A stretch of DNA of 64,000 nucleotides from Nemertoderma westbladi (GCA_032718475.1 JAUCBJ010008984.1:25740-89739); one strand, 5' to 3'; counted from the first letter of the stretch, positions 21,801 to 35,300 are shown. Notes: generated from the letters alone by a model not told the origin. Translations and numbers: made by a program.

Positions 21801-24800
21801 TAGGTAACGGGAAAATACAGCGAAGTTTGGGGAAAAATACATAAAGGTCAAATAGGTAACGGGAAAATACAGCGAAGTTTGGGGGAAAATACATAAAGGT
21901 CAAATAGGTAACGGGAAAATACAGCGAAGTTTGGTGGAAAATACATAAAGGTCAAATAGGTAACGGGAAAATACAGCGAAGTTTGGTGGAAAATAAATTA
22001 AGGTCAAATAGGTAACGGGAAAATACAGCGAAGTTTGGGGGAAAATACATAAAGGTCAAATAGGTAACGGGAAAATACAGCGAAGTTTGGTGGAAAATAC
22101 ATAAAGGTCAAATAGGTAACGGGAAAATACAGCGAAGTTTGGTGGAAAATACATAAAGGTCAAATAGGTAACGGGAAAAAACTGCGAAGTTTGGTGGAAA
22201 ATACATAAAGGTCAAATAGGTAACGGGAAAATACAGCGAAGTTTGGTGGAAAATACATAAAGGTCAAATAGGTAACGGGAAAATACAGCGAAGTTTGGTG
22301 GAAAATACATAAAGGTCAAATAGGTAACGGGAAAATACAGCGAAGTTTGGTGGAAAATACATAAAGGTCAAATAGGTAACGGGAAAATACAGCGAAGTTT
22401 GGTGGAAAATACATAAAGGTCAAATAGGTAACGGGAAAATACAGCGAAGTTTGGTGGAAAATACATAAAGGTCAAATAGGTAACGGGAAAATACAGCGAA
22501 GTTTGGTGGAAAATACATAAAGGTCAAATAGGTAACGGGAAAATACAGCGAAGTTTGGTGGAAAATACATAAAGGTCAAATAGGTAACGGGAAAATACAG
22601 CGAAGTTTGGTGGAAAATACATAAAGGTCAAATAGGTAACGGGAAAATACAACGAAGTTTGGTGGAAAGTACATAAAGGTCAAATAGGTAACGGGAAAAT
22701 ACAGCGAAGTTTGGTGGAAAATACATAAAGGTCAAATAGGTAACGGGAAAATACAGCGAAGTTTGGTGGAAAATACATAAAGGTCAAATAGGTAACGGGA
22801 AAAACAGCGAAGTTTGGTGGAAAATACATAAAGGTCAAATAGGTAACGGGAAAATACAGCGAAGTTTGGTGGAAAATACATAAAGGTCAAATAGGTAACG
22901 GGAAAATACAACGAAGTTTGGTGGAAAATACATAAAGGTCAAATAGGTAACGGGAAAATACAGCGAAGTTTGGTGGAAAATACATAAAGGTCAAATAGGT
23001 AACGGGAAAATACAGCGAAGTTTGGTGGAAAATACATAAAGGTCAAATAGGTAACGGGAAAAAACAGCGAAGTTTGGTGGAAAATACATAAAGGTCAAAT
23101 AGGTAACGGGAAAATACAGCGAAGTTTGGTGGAAAATACATAAAGGTCAAATAGGTAACGGGAAAATACAGCGAAGTTTGGTGGAAAATACATAAAGGTC
23201 AAATAGGTAACGGGAAAATACAGCGAAGTTTGGTGGAAAATACATAAAGGTCAAGTAGGTAACGGGAAAATACAGCGAAGTTTGGTGGAAAATACATAAA
23301 GGTCAAATAGGTAACGGGAAAAAACAGCGAAGTTTGGTGGAAAATACATAAAGGTCAAATAGGTAACGGGAAAATACAGCGAAGTTTGGGGAAAAATATA
23401 TAAAGGTCAAATAGGTAACGGGAAAATACAGCGAAGTTTGGTGGAAAATACATATAGGTCAAATAGGTAACGGGAAAATACAGCGAAGTTTGGTGGAAAA
23501 TACATAAAGGTCAAATAGGTAACGGGAAAAAACAGCGAAGTTTGGTGGAAAATACATAAAGGTCAAATAGGTAACGGGAAAAAACAGCGAAGTTTGGGGA
23601 AAATACATAAAGGTCAAATAGGTAACGGGAAAATACAGCGAAGTTTGGTGGAAAATACATAAAGGTCAAATAGGTAACGGGAAAATACAGCGAAGTTTGG
23701 TGGAAAATACATAGAGGTCAAATAGGTAACGGGAAAATAAAGCGAAGTTTGGTGGAAAATACATAAAGGTAAAATAGGTAACGGGAAAATACAGCGAAGT
23801 TTGGTGGAAAATACATAAAGGTCAAATAGGTAACGGGAAAATACAGCGAAGTTTGGTGGAAAATACATAAAGGTCAAATAGGTAACGGGAAAATACAGCG
23901 AAGTTTGGTGGAAAATACATAAAGGTCAAATAGGTAACGGGAAAATACAGCGAAGTTTGGTGGAAAATACATAAAGGTCAAATAGGTAACGGGAAAATAC
24001 AGCGAAGTTTGGTGGAAAATACATAAAGGTCAAATAGGTAACGGGAAAATACAGCGAAGTTTGGTGGAAAATACATAAAGGTCAAATAGGTAACGGGAAA
24101 ATACAGCGAAATTTGGTGGAAAATACATAAAGGTCAAATAGGTAACGGGAAAATAAAGCGAAGTTTGGTGGAAAATACATAAAGGTAAAATAGGTAACGG
24201 GAAAAAACAGCGAAGTTTGGTGGAAAATACATAAAGGTCAAATAGGTAACGGGAAAATACAGCGAAGTTTGGTGGAAAATACATAAAGGTCAAATAGGTA
24301 ACGGGAAAATAAAGCGAAGTTTGGTGGAAAATACATAAAGGTAAAATAGGTAACGGGAAAAAACAGCGAAGTTTGGTGGAAAATACATAAAGGTCAAATA
24401 GGTAACGGGAAAATACAGCGAAGTTTGGTGGAAAATACATAAAGGTCAAATAGGTAACGGGAAAAAACAGCGAAGTTTGGTGGAAAATACATAAAGGTCA
24501 AATAGGTAACGGGAAAATACAGCGAAGTTTGGTGGAAAATACATAAAGGTCAAATAGGTAACGGGAAAATACAGCGAAGTTTGGTGGAAAATACATAAAG
24601 GTCAAATAGGTAACGGGAAAATACAGCGAAGTTTGGTGGAAAATACATAAAGGTAAAATAGGTAACGGGAAAATACAGCGAAGTTTGGTGGAAAATACAT
24701 AAAGGTAAAATAGGTAACGGGAAAAAACAGCGAAGTTTGGTGGAAAATACATAAAGGTCAAATAGGTAACGGGAAAAAACAGCGAAGTTTGGTGGAAAAT

Positions 24801-27800
24801 ACATAAAGGTCAAATAGGTAACGGGAAAATACAGCGAAGTTTGGTGGAAAATACATAAAGGTCAAATAGGTAATGGGAAAAAACAGCGAAGTTTGGTGGA
24901 AAATACATAAAGGTCAAATAGGTAACGGGAAAATACAGCGAAGTTTGGGGGAAAATACAGCGAAGTTTGGTGGAAAATACATAAAGGTCAAATAGGTAAC
25001 GGGAAAATACAGCGAAGTTTGGTGGAAAATACATAAAGGTAAAATAGGTAACGGGAAAATACAGCGAAGTTTGGTGGAAAATACATAAAGGTCAAATAGG
25101 TAACGGGAAAAAACAGCGAAGTTTGGTGGAAAATACATAAAGGTCAAATAGGTAACGGGAAAAAACAGCGAAGTTTGGTGGAAAATACATAAAGGTCAAA
25201 TAGGTAACGGGAAAATACAGCGAAGGTTGGTGGAAAATAAATAAAGGTCAAATAGGTAACGGGAAAATAAAGCGAAGTTTGGTGGAAAATAAATAAAGGT
25301 CAAATAGGTAACGGGAAAATACAGCGAAGTTTGGGGGAAAATACATAAAGGTCAAATAGGTAACGGGAAAATACAGCGAAGTTTGGGGGAAAATACATAA
25401 AGGTCAAATAGGTAACGGGAAAATAAAGCGAAGTTTGGTGGAAAATACATAAAGGTCAAATAGGTAACGGGAAAATACAGCGAAGTTTGGTGGAAAATAC
25501 ATAAAGGTCAAATAGGTAACGGGAAAATACAGCGAAGTTTGGTGGAAAATACATAAAGGTAAAATAGGTAACGGGAAAATACAGCGAAGTTTGGGGGAAA
25601 ATACATAAAGGTCAAATAGGTAACGGGAAAATACAGCGAAGTTTGGTGGAAAATACATAAAGGTCAAATAGGTTACGGGAAAATACAGCGAAGTTTGGTG
25701 GAAAATACATAAAGGTCAAATAGGTAACGGGAAAATACAGCGAAGTTTGGGGGAAAATACATAAAGGTCAAATAGGTAACGGGAAAATACAGCGAAGTTT
25801 GGTGGAAAATACATAAAGGTCAAATAGGTAACGGGAAAATACAGCGAAGTTTGGTGGAAAATACATAAAGGTAAAATAGGTAACGGGAAAATACAGCGAA
25901 GTTTGGGGGAAAATACATAAAGGTCAAATAGGTAACGGGAAAATACAGCGAAGTTTGGTGGAAAATACATAAAGGTCAAGTAGGTAACGGGAAAAAACAG
26001 CGAAGTTTGGTGGAAAATACATAAAGGTCAAATAGGTAACGGGAAAATACAGCGAAGTTTGGTGGAAAATACATAAAGGTCAAGTAGGTAACGGGAAAAA
26101 ACAGCGAAGTTTGGTGGAAAATACATAAAGGTCAAATAGGTAACGGGAAAATACAGCGAAGTTTGGGGAAAAATACATAAAGGTCAAATAGGTAACGGGA
26201 AAATACAGCGAAGTTTGGTGGAAAATACATAAAGGTCAAATAGGTAACGGGAAAATACAGCGAAGTTTGGTGGAAAATACATAAAGGTCAAGTAGGTAAC
26301 GGGAAAAAACAGCGAAGTTTGGTGGAAAATACATAAAGGTCAAATAGGTAACGGGAAAATACAGCGAAGTTTGGTGGAAAATACATAAAGGTCAAATAGG
26401 TAACGGGAAAATACAGCGAAGTTTGGTGGAAAATACATAAAGGTCAAATAGGTAACGGGAAAATACAGCGAAGTTTGGGGAAAAATACATAAAGGTCAAA
26501 TAGGTAACGGGAAAATACAGCGAAGTTTGGTGGAAAATACATAAAGGTCAAATAGGTAACGGGAAAATACAGCGAAGTTTGGTGGAAAATACATAAAGGT
26601 CAAATAGGTAACGGGAAAATACAGCGAAGTTTGGTGGAAAATACATAAAGGTCAAATAGGTAACGGGAAAATACAGCGAAGTTTGGTGGAAAATACATAA
26701 AGGTCAAATAGGTAACGGGAAAATACAGCGAAGTTTGGTGGAAAATACATAAAGGTCAAATAGGTAACGGGAAAATACAGCGAAGTTTGGTGGAAAATAC
26801 ATAAAGGTCAAATAGGTAACGGGAAAATACAGCGAAGTTTGGTGGAAAATACATAAAGGTCAAATAGGTAACGGGAAAATACAGCGAAGTTTGGTGGAAA
26901 ATACATAAAGGTCAAATAGGTAACGGGAAAATACAGCGAAGTTTGGTGGAAAATACATAAAGGTCAAATAGGTAACGGGAAAATACAGCGAAGTTTGGGG
27001 GAAAATACATAAAGGTCAAATAGGTAACGGGAAAATACAGCGAAGTTTGGGGGAAAATACATAAAGGTCAAATAGATTACGGGAAAATACAGCGAAATTT
27101 GGGGAAAAATACATAAAGGTCAAGTAGGTAACGGGAAAAAACAGCGAAGTTTGGTGGAAAATACATAAAGGTCAAATAGGTAACGGGAAAAAACAGCGAA
27201 GTTTGGTGGAAAATACATAAAGGTCAAATAGGTAACGGGAAAATACAGCGAAGTTTGGTGGAAAATACATAAAGGTCAAGTAGGTAACGGGAAAATACAG
27301 CGAAGTTTGGTGGAAAATACATAAAGGTCAAATAGGTAACGGGAAAAAACAGCGAAGTTTGGTGGAAAATACATAAAGGTCAAGTAGGTAACGGGAAAAA
27401 ACAGCGAAGTTTGGTGGAAAATACATAAAGGTCAAATAGGTAACGGGAAAAAACAGCGAAGTTTGGTGGAAAATACATAAAGGTCAAATAGGTAACGGGA
27501 AAATACAGCGAAGTTTGGTGGAAAATACATAAAGGTCAAATAGGTAACGGGAAAATACAGCGAAGTTTGGTGGAAAATACATAAAGGTCAAGTAGGTAAC
27601 GGGAAAATACAGCGAAGTTTGGTGGAAAATACATAAAGGTCAAGTAGGTAACGGGAAAATACAGCGAAGTTTGGTGGAAAATACATAAAGGTCAAATAGG
27701 TAACGGGAAAATACAGCGAAGTTTGGTGGAAAATACATAAAGGTCAAATAGGTAACGGGAAAATGCAGCCAAGTTTGGTTGAAAATACATAAAGGTCAAA

Positions 27801-28657
27801 TAGGTAACGGGAAAATACAGCGAAGTTTGGTGGAAAATACATAAAGGTCAAATAGGTAACGGGAAAATACAGCGAAGTTTGGTGGAAAATACATAAAGGT
27901 CAAGTAGGTAACGGGAAAATACAGCGAAGTTTGGTGGAAAATACATAAAGGTCAAATAGGTAACGGGAAAATACAGCGAAGTTTGGTGGAAAATACATAA
28001 AGGTCAAATAGGTAACGGGAAAATACAGCGAAGTTTGGGGGAAAATACATAAAGGTCAAATAGGTAACGGGAAAATACAGCGAAGTTTGGTGGAAAATAC
28101 ATAAAGGTCAAATAGGTAACGGGAAAATACGGCGAAGTTTGGTGGAAAATACATAAAGGTCAAATAGGTAACGGGAAAATACAGCGAAGTTTGGTGGAAA
28201 ATACATAAAGGTCAAATAGGTAACGGGAAAATAAAGCGAAGTTTGGTGGAAAATACATAAAGGTCAAATAGGTAACGGGAAAATACAGCGAAGTTTGGTG
28301 GAAAATACATAAAGGTCAAATAGGTAACGGGAAAATAAAGCGAAGTTTGGTGGAAAATACATAAAGGTCAAATAGGTAACGGGAAAATACAGCGAAGTTT
28401 GGTGGAAAATACATAAAGGTCAAATAGGTAACGGGAAAATACAGCGAAGTTTGGTGGAAAATACATAAAGGTCAAATAGGTAACGGGAAAATAAAGCGAA
28501 GTTTGGTGGAAAATACATAAAGGTCAAATAGGTAACGGGAAAATACAGCGAAGTTTGGTGGAAAATAAATAAAGGTCAAGTAGGTAACGGGAAAAAACAG
28601 CGAAGTTTGGTGGAAAATACATAAAGGTAAAATAGGTAACGGGAAAATGCAGCGAAA
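18864..28657 (+). repeat. 52-bp minisatellite, about 188 units
   Basis: Head-to-tail units of aaaatacagcgaagtttggt, ggaaaatacataaaggtc and aaataggtaacggg. Each unit is itself two half units that both begin ggaaaataca. The first unit overlaps the last twelve codons of the CCDC59-like exon. Common variants are tacag to taaag or aacag, tttggtgg to tttggggg, and acataaagg to aataaagg. Since 52 is not a multiple of three, all minus-strand ORFs here are one 52-residue repeat read through three units; I treat them as non-coding. Confidence 0.97.
19392..19397 (+). promoter_or_regulatory. AATAAA inside a satellite variant
   Basis: The variant unit with aaataaataaagg creates the first AATAAA after the CCDC59-like stop, about 490 bp downstream. 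Similar hexamers recur in later units. Use as a poly(A) signal is inference. Confidence 0.3.
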
Positions 28658-29725
28658 TGTCCAAAACAATAATGGTAAAAGTCAGTTAAACAGTATCATT
28701 TGAACTGAACATTATTAAAAAAATATTATTGATCCAACACACACCGGTGCTGTACACATAGAGAACTGTATGGATATGAAAAATATAAACAATGATACAA
28801 AATTCAGTCAGAAAAACTGTGATTACTTCTTATAGCCATGTTTAGTGTTTATTAAATATTATTATATATATTTGAACTGCTGTTAGTTTATTGTGGACAT
28901 ATTTACTATTAGGACAATAAATTGTTAATAGTTCTTCACTGTCGTGGGTTATGTTTACTTTTTATATTGATTTGTGTCTCTAGTCTGTAACTGCAGTTGT
29001 GTTCATTAATGTTAATAATAATAAAACTGATAACTGAATTGATACAATATTGCACAATAATTCCCAGTTCCCTGAACACAATGATTGCGCTTTATGAGTC
29101 GTGCTTATCGCGTGTGAATTTTCCTAAGTAAATAAATACTGTGAACTCTTAATAAAGTACATAACGTAGATATTATAAGTTTTATGTTGACAAACGTATT
29201 AGGCAATATCATTTCGCCATTTACAGTAAACTAATTGTATTGAGGGTTGTTCGCCCTAGTCTGAGAGAGCATTGAAGCAATCATCTCTTTGTGTTACACC
29301 CGGCCGAACCATATGGCTTTACAACCAAACCCTGCTTGGTCGCCCGCTTGTATTATAATTATAATCTAACAATAAATTATATTTATATTTATCAACTTGT
29401 TCAACGTCCCTAACAGCTGTCACAAATATAATAATATATAAAAGTAATTTTGTCTACCTCACATGTTATTCTTCAATTGTTTCTCTTTCTTTATTTATTT
29501 CTATTTACAAGGTCACACTTATATTAAACTATGTAAACCCGGGACAATTCATTTATTGCGCCTAGAAGTTCATTGACATTGACCTTGACTTTATATTAGG
29601 GCGATCTATTGGTGACAGCAGTAGATTTTATCGATGGATAGAGGCTAAACAGACAGGAATAAATATCTTTAACTCAGAAACCCTCATTAGATGTTGTAAA
29701 TGTTTTCAAAGTAATATTCCGTTAA
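28658..29725. other. AT-rich unique sequence between two satellites
   Basis: No ORF, repeat or RNA gene recognised. It separates the 52-bp and 40-bp arrays. Confidence 0.5.
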
Positions 29726-30090
29726 CTGACGGCCTCTATCCCCGGAACCATAGACCCGGCCTGTCTGACTGTCTCCATTCCCTGAACCATGGAACACGCG
29801 CTGTCTGACGGCCTCCATCCTCGGAACCATGGAGGCCGCCCTGTCTGACTGTCTCCATTCCCGGAACCATGAAACCCGCCCTGTCTGACGGTCTCCATTC
29901 CCGGAACCATGGACCCCGCCCTGTCTGATGGCCTCCATCCCCGGAACCATGGAGGCCGCCCTGTCTGACTGTCTCCATCCCCGGAACCATGGAGGCCGCC
30001 CTGTCTGACTGTCTCCATTCCCGTAACAATGGACCCCACCCTTTCTAACGGCCTCCATTCCCGGAACCATGGACCCCGCCCTGTCTGATT

Positions 30091-30228
30091 GTCTCGCGAG
30101 TATTCTTAGCCCGCGAGTATTCTTAGACCGCAAAACAATAACGTTTATTGTTTTGTTTCCCCCAATAGCCTCTGAAACCTGCTCCTTTACTAACCTGCTG
30201 CTTTACTAACTCGCGGGCTAAGAATTCA
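30091..30228. repeat. Non-satellite spacer in 40-bp array, copy 1
   Basis: 138 bp of unrelated sequence (gtctcgcgagtattcttagc onward) interrupts the array. It is repeated at 30935-31072, 844 bp away. It contains a minus-strand copy of the dispersed motif at 30131-30190. Confidence 0.9.
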
Positions 30229-30934
30229 CCAAACCCCTCCATCCCCGGAACCATGGACGCCGCCCTGTCTGACGGCCTTCATCCCAGTAACCATGGACCT
30301 CACCCTGTCTGACGGCCTCCATCCCAGTAACCATGGACACCGCCCTGTCTGAAGGCCTCCATCCCCGGAACCATGGACCCCGCCCCGCCCTGTCTGACGG
30401 CCTCCATCCCAGTAACCGTGGACCCCGCTCTGTCTGATGGCCTCCATCCCCGGAACCATGGACCCCGCCCTGTCTGACGGCCTCCATCCCCGGAACTATG
30501 GACCCCGCCCCGCCCTTTCTGACGGCCTCCATCCCAGTAACCGTGGACCCCGCTCTGTCTGACGGCCTCCATCCCAGTAACAATGGACCCCGCTCTGTCT
30601 GACGGCCTCCATCCCCGGAACCATGGACCCCGCCCCGCCCTTTCTGACGGCCTCCTTCCCAGTAACAATGGACCCCGCCCTGTCTGACGGCCTTCATCCC
30701 AGTAACCATGGACCTCACCCTGTCTGACGGCCTCCATCCCAGTAACCATGGACACCGCCCTGTCTGACGGCCTCCATCCCCAGAACCATGGACCCCGCCC
30801 CACCCTGTCTGACGGCCTCCATCCCAGTAACCGTGGACCCCGCTCTGTCTGACGGCCTCCATCCCCGGAACCATGGACCCCGCCCTGTCTGACGGCCTCC
30901 ATTCCCGGAACCATGGACCCCGCCCTGTCTGATT

Positions 30935-31072
30935 GTCTCGCGAGTATTCTTAGCCCGCGAGTATTCTTAGACCGCAAAACAATAACGTTTATTGTTTTGT
31001 TTCCCCCAATAGCCTCTGAAACCTGCTCCTTTACTAACCTGCTGCTTTACTAACTCGCGGGCTAAGAATTCA
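30935..31072. repeat. Non-satellite spacer in 40-bp array, copy 2
   Basis: Appears identical or nearly so to 30091-30228. It shows that an ~844-bp block, spacer plus about 17 satellite units, was duplicated as one piece. The motif copy lies at 30975-31034 on the minus strand. Confidence 0.9.
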
Positions 31073-33656
31073 CCAAACCCCTCCATCCCCGGAACCATGG
31101 ACGCCGCCCTGTCTGACGGCCTTCATCCCAGTAACCATGGACCTCACCCTGTCTGACGGCCTCCATCCCAGTAACCATGGACACCGCCCTGTCTGACGGC
31201 CTCCATCCCCGGAACCATGGACCCCGCCCCGCCCTGTCTGACGGCCTCCATCCCAGTAACCGTGGACCCCGCTCTGTCTGACGGCCTCCATCCCCGGAAC
31301 CATGGACCCCGCCCTGTCTGACGGCCTCCATCCCCGGAACTATGGACCCCGCCCCGCCCTTTTTGACGGCCTCCATCCCAGTAACCGTGGACCCCGCTCT
31401 GTCTGACGGCCTCCATCCCAGTAACAATGGACCCCGCTCTGTCTGACGGCCTCCATCCCCGGAACCATGGACCCCGCCCCGCCCTTTCTGACGGCCTCCA
31501 TCCCAGTAACAATGGACCCCGCCCTGTCTGACGGCCTCCATCCCCGGAACCATCGACCCCGCCCTTTCTGACGGCCTCCATCCCCGGAACTATGGAGGCC
31601 GCTCTGTCTGACTGCCTCCAACCCCGTAACCATGGACCCCGCCCCACCCTGTCTGACGGCCTCCATCCCCGGAACCATGGACACTGCCCTGTCTGACGGC
31701 CTCCATCCCCGGAACCATGGACCCCGCCCCGCCCTGTCTGACGGCCTCCATCCCAGTAACCATGGACCCCGCTCTGTCTGACGGCCTCCATCCCCGGAAC
31801 CATGGACACCGCCCTGTCTGACGGCCTCCATCTCCGGAACTATGGACCCCGCCCCGCCCTTTCTGACGGCCTCCATCCCAGTAACCATGGACACCGCCCT
31901 GTCTGACGGCCTCCATCCCCGGAACTATGGACCCCGCCCCGCCCTTTCTGACAGCCTCCATCCCAGTAACCATGGACCCCGCCCTGTCTGACGGCCTCCA
32001 TCCCCGGAACCATGGACTCTGCCCTGTCTGACTGTCTCCATCCCCGGAACCATGGACCCCGCCCCGCCCTTTCTGACGGCCTCCATCCCAGTAACCATGG
32101 ACCCTGCCCTGTCTGACGGCCTCCATCCCCGGAACCATGGACCCCGCCCTGTCTGACGGCCTCCATCCCCGGAACCATGGACCCCACCCTGTCTGACGGC
32201 CTCCATCCCCGGAACCATGGACTCTGCCCTGTCTGACTGTCTCCATCCCCGGAACCATGGACCCCGCCCCGCCCTTTCTGACGGCCTCCATCCCAGTAAC
32301 CATGGACCCCGCCCTGTCTGACGGCCTCCATCCCCGGAACCATGGACCCCGCCCTGTCTGACGGCCTCCATCCCCGGAACCATGGACCCCACCCTGTCTG
32401 ACGGCCTCCATCCCTGGAACCATGGACTCTGCCCTGTCTGACTGTCTCCATCCCCGGAACCATGGACCCCGCCCCGCCCTGTCTGACGGCCTCCATCCCA
32501 GTAACCATGGACCCCGCTCTGTCTGACGGCCTCCATCCCCGGAACTATGGACACCGCCCTGTCTGACGGCCTCCATCCCCGGAACTATGGACCCCGCCCC
32601 GCCCTTTCTGACGGCCTCCATCCCAGTAACCATGGACCCCGCCCTGTCTGACGGCCTCCATCCCCGGAACCATGGACGCCGCCCTGTCTGACGGCCTCCA
32701 TCCCCGGAACCATGGACCCCACCCTGTCTGACGGCCTCCATCCCTGGAACCATGGACACCGCCCTGTCCGACGGCCTCCATCCCCGGAACCATGGACCCC
32801 GCCCCGCCCTGTCTGACGGCCTCCATCCCAGTAACCATGCATCCCGCCCTGTCTGACGGCCTCCATCCCCGGAACTATGGACACCGCCCTGTCTGACGGC
32901 CTCCATCCCCGGAACCATGGACCCCGCCCCGCCCTGTCTGACGGCCTCCATCCCAGTAACCATGGACACCGCCCTGTCTGACGGCCTCCATCCCCGGAAC
33001 CATGGACCCCGCCCCACCCTGTCTGACGGCCTCCATCCCAGTAACAATGGACCCCGCCCTGTCTGACGGCCTCCATCCCCGGAACCATCGACCCCGCCCT
33101 TTCTGACGGCCTCCATCCCAGTAACCATAGACCCGCCCTGCCTGACTGTCTCCATCTCCGTAACCATGGACCCCACCCCGCCCTGTCTGACGGCCTCCAT
33201 CCCAGTAACCATGGACACCGCCCTGTCTGACGGCCTCCATCCCCGGAACCATGGACCCCGCCCCGCCCTGTCTGACGGCCTCCATCCCAGTAACAATGGA
33301 CCCCGCCCTGTCAGACGGCCTCCATCCCCGGAACCATGGACCCCGCCCCGCCCTGTCTGACGGCCTCCATCCCCGGAACCATGGACCCCGCCCCGCCCTG
33401 TCTGACGGCCTCCATCCCAGTAACAATGGACCCCGCCCTGTCAGACGGCCTCCATCCCCGGAACCATGGACCCCGCCCCGCACTGTCTGACGGCCTCCAT
33501 CCCCGGAACCATGGACCCCGCCCCGCCCTGTCTGACGGCCTCCATCCCAGTAACAATGGACCCCGCCCTGTCTGACTGTCTCCATCCCAGTAACCATGGA
33601 CCCCGCCCTGTCAGACGGCCTCCATCCCAGTAACCATGGACACCGCCCTGTCTGAC

Positions 33657-33916
33657 TTCACGTGCGACATCTGAGCCTTATTTTTGGACTTCGTTTTTCT
33701 GACAGTCCACATTAATTAGTTTCAGTTTGTAGATGTTTAATAGGATTTAATATTCTTTAAGGCATATAAAATTTACCGTTACGATTTATTGCTTTAATTG
33801 GCTTAATAAATAAGGAAAATAAATATGTTTTGAAATTAATTTATCTTTTTGTACCAAATTTGGTTTTTATTTTCCACATTTTTAAATATGTCGCCTATAT
33901 TTCGCGGTGGTCTGCG
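33657..33916 (+). other. Upstream region of NPRL2-like gene
   Basis: 260 bp of AT-rich sequence between the 40-bp array and the NPRL2 ATG. It presumably contains the promoter and 5' UTR, but no clear TATA or initiator can be singled out. Confidence 0.4.
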
Positions 33917-35300
33917 ATGAGTCATATCTCTTCACATAGGAACTACTGCGATAAACTTCTGTGTCTGCTTTACACCGAGTTTCATAAACTGGAAGGACCA
34001 ACACTGCGGTTTCAGGTACCCAGTGACGTCATCACTAAAGATGTATTCGATTGCGTTCGATGTTATCTGATACCTAAACTCGAGTTGGAGAGTCGATATG
34101 TCTCGATAAGATCGCAAGGATTCCATTTTATCGGCTGTCCTATTTATATAAAAGATACAAAGAAATACAAAGATAACAGAAATTACCTGCAGTTTAATTT
34201 GGTTTTTGTTTGCGATGAAACTGAGACGGATTGCGATAAATATCGACGAGTTGTTATGAAGTTGGCGCGGTATCTTCGCGATCTAGAACTCTCGGAATCC
34301 TATTTGTTCGACGCCAATAAACTCGCCAACCTTCCGGGTCTGTTGGAGGAAGTCCTCGCGCAGCTGTGGTCCACCGCGTGGTGCACCATACCGATATCGG
34401 GGTCCCAGATCGTCATTAACTTGTTCGCGAACCCTTCCGTCCCGGACCCGCCCCACGTCGCCGAACACGCTGTCCCGGTGATCCTCAGAGGCAAGGAGCG
34501 GTTTATCGAGGAATGTCGGGAACTCACGGTGAAGAGAATCTACAAAGACATCGACGGGGTTAAACACATCGCTAAGATCGCCTTGGAAACCGATTCGGAA
34601 ATTAAGTTAGTTCTCGCAGCCATCCGGAATCTTATGTACAGCAACGTCGTCGGTATTATAGACGCGTTCCAGTTCTCCAACGTTTATTGCGCTGAAGTCG
34701 GGATCGCCGAGTTGCATAGCAACCCCGAACTACATAATGACGTCATTCAATACGCATGTAGATTTAGAAAACAGCCGCCAACATTCAGACAGGTAAAATT
34801 AGTTACAGCCGCTAAATATTACGATAAAATTTTCAGACATTAATTAATTACAGGTATTTAAATCTCACCGAATCAGTGTACGTTCAGTTTTAATATACAT
34901 ACATATATAATACAATACCGAAACATTTCATATGTTCCCCTAGATACGTGTCCTTCTATCCGAGATGCGTCATGGTGTTACTATGCAACACGTTCTAGAA
35001 CGGCAACCGGAAGCAGCAGCTAGTGTTGACTTGCGTCTTTTAGTGCAGCACTCTGTACTACACAAGTACATACGGCGGGTCTATATGTATCCCATCTATG
35101 TGCCGGAGTCTCCAAGGGAACTCCAGCATTCCATCCCATTCGGAGTTATTAAACTAAAAGAAGATTTACGGAATAATGTGTTAGCTGACTGCGATGGGGG
35201 TAGCCATAGCGACGCATTGTCTTGTCGTCATGGGTTAAGTTTCGCGCAGTTAATGGCCATTATGGATTCCGAAGAAAACGTTATAGTTATATGGAAATAG
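33917..35300 (+). CDS. NPRL2: NPRL2-like GATOR1 subunit (two exons)
   Basis: Exon 1 is 33917-34792 and exon 2 is 34944-35300, giving about 410 residues against about 380 in human NPRL2. NPRL2 pairs with NPRL3 in GATOR1, which inhibits mTORC1 when amino acids are scarce. Matching landmarks in order: YTEFHKLEGPTLRFQVPSDV at residues 19-38, IGCPIYI, LQFNLVFVCDE, the VPDPP-VPV segment, IDGVKHIAKIALETDSE, SNVYC, and the C-terminal HGLSFAQLM to a final WK. I chose the ATG at 33917 because the homologous N-terminus starts some 15 residues before the T/S-E-F-H motif; an in-frame extension to 33830 is hydrophobic and unlike the family. The 34270-34560 part is notably GC-rich. The copy looks more diverged than expected for so conserved a protein. 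Confidence 0.88.
34793..34943 (+). other. Phase-0 intron of NPRL2-like gene
   Basis: 151 bp with donor ACAG/GTAAAA and acceptor tatgttcccctag. Joining the exons keeps the frame and aligns both sides to NPRL2, which supports a spliced gene over a retrocopy. Confidence 0.85.

Larger units (their letters stand above)
29726..33656. repeat. 40/45-bp minisatellite
   Basis: About 90 or more units of gacggcctccatccccggaa plus ccatggaccccgccctgtct. Longer 45-bp units have an extra cgccc, and a sub-family has atcccagtaacc in place of atccccggaacc. It is GC-rich in an AT-rich neighbourhood. Long minus-strand frames (up to 568 codons, motif GGRQTGRGPWFRGWRPSDR) exist only because stop codons are absent from the unit. 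Confidence 0.96.

Noticed and set aside
29687-30133. Minus-strand frames starting MRSKNTRGLRILARQ, seen twice
   Set aside because: They start in the duplicated spacer and run into the satellite; the duplication explains the repeated start.
31590-33296. 568-codon minus-strand frame in the 40-bp array
   Set aside because: The unit has no stop codons in several frames and on both strands, so long frames arise automatically; the peptide is low complexity and no start or splice signal stands out.
33830-33916. N-terminal extension of NPRL2 as a signal peptide
   Set aside because: The hydrophobic extension has no counterpart in this cytosolic/lysosome-associated family, and an ATG at 33917 gives the expected N-terminus.
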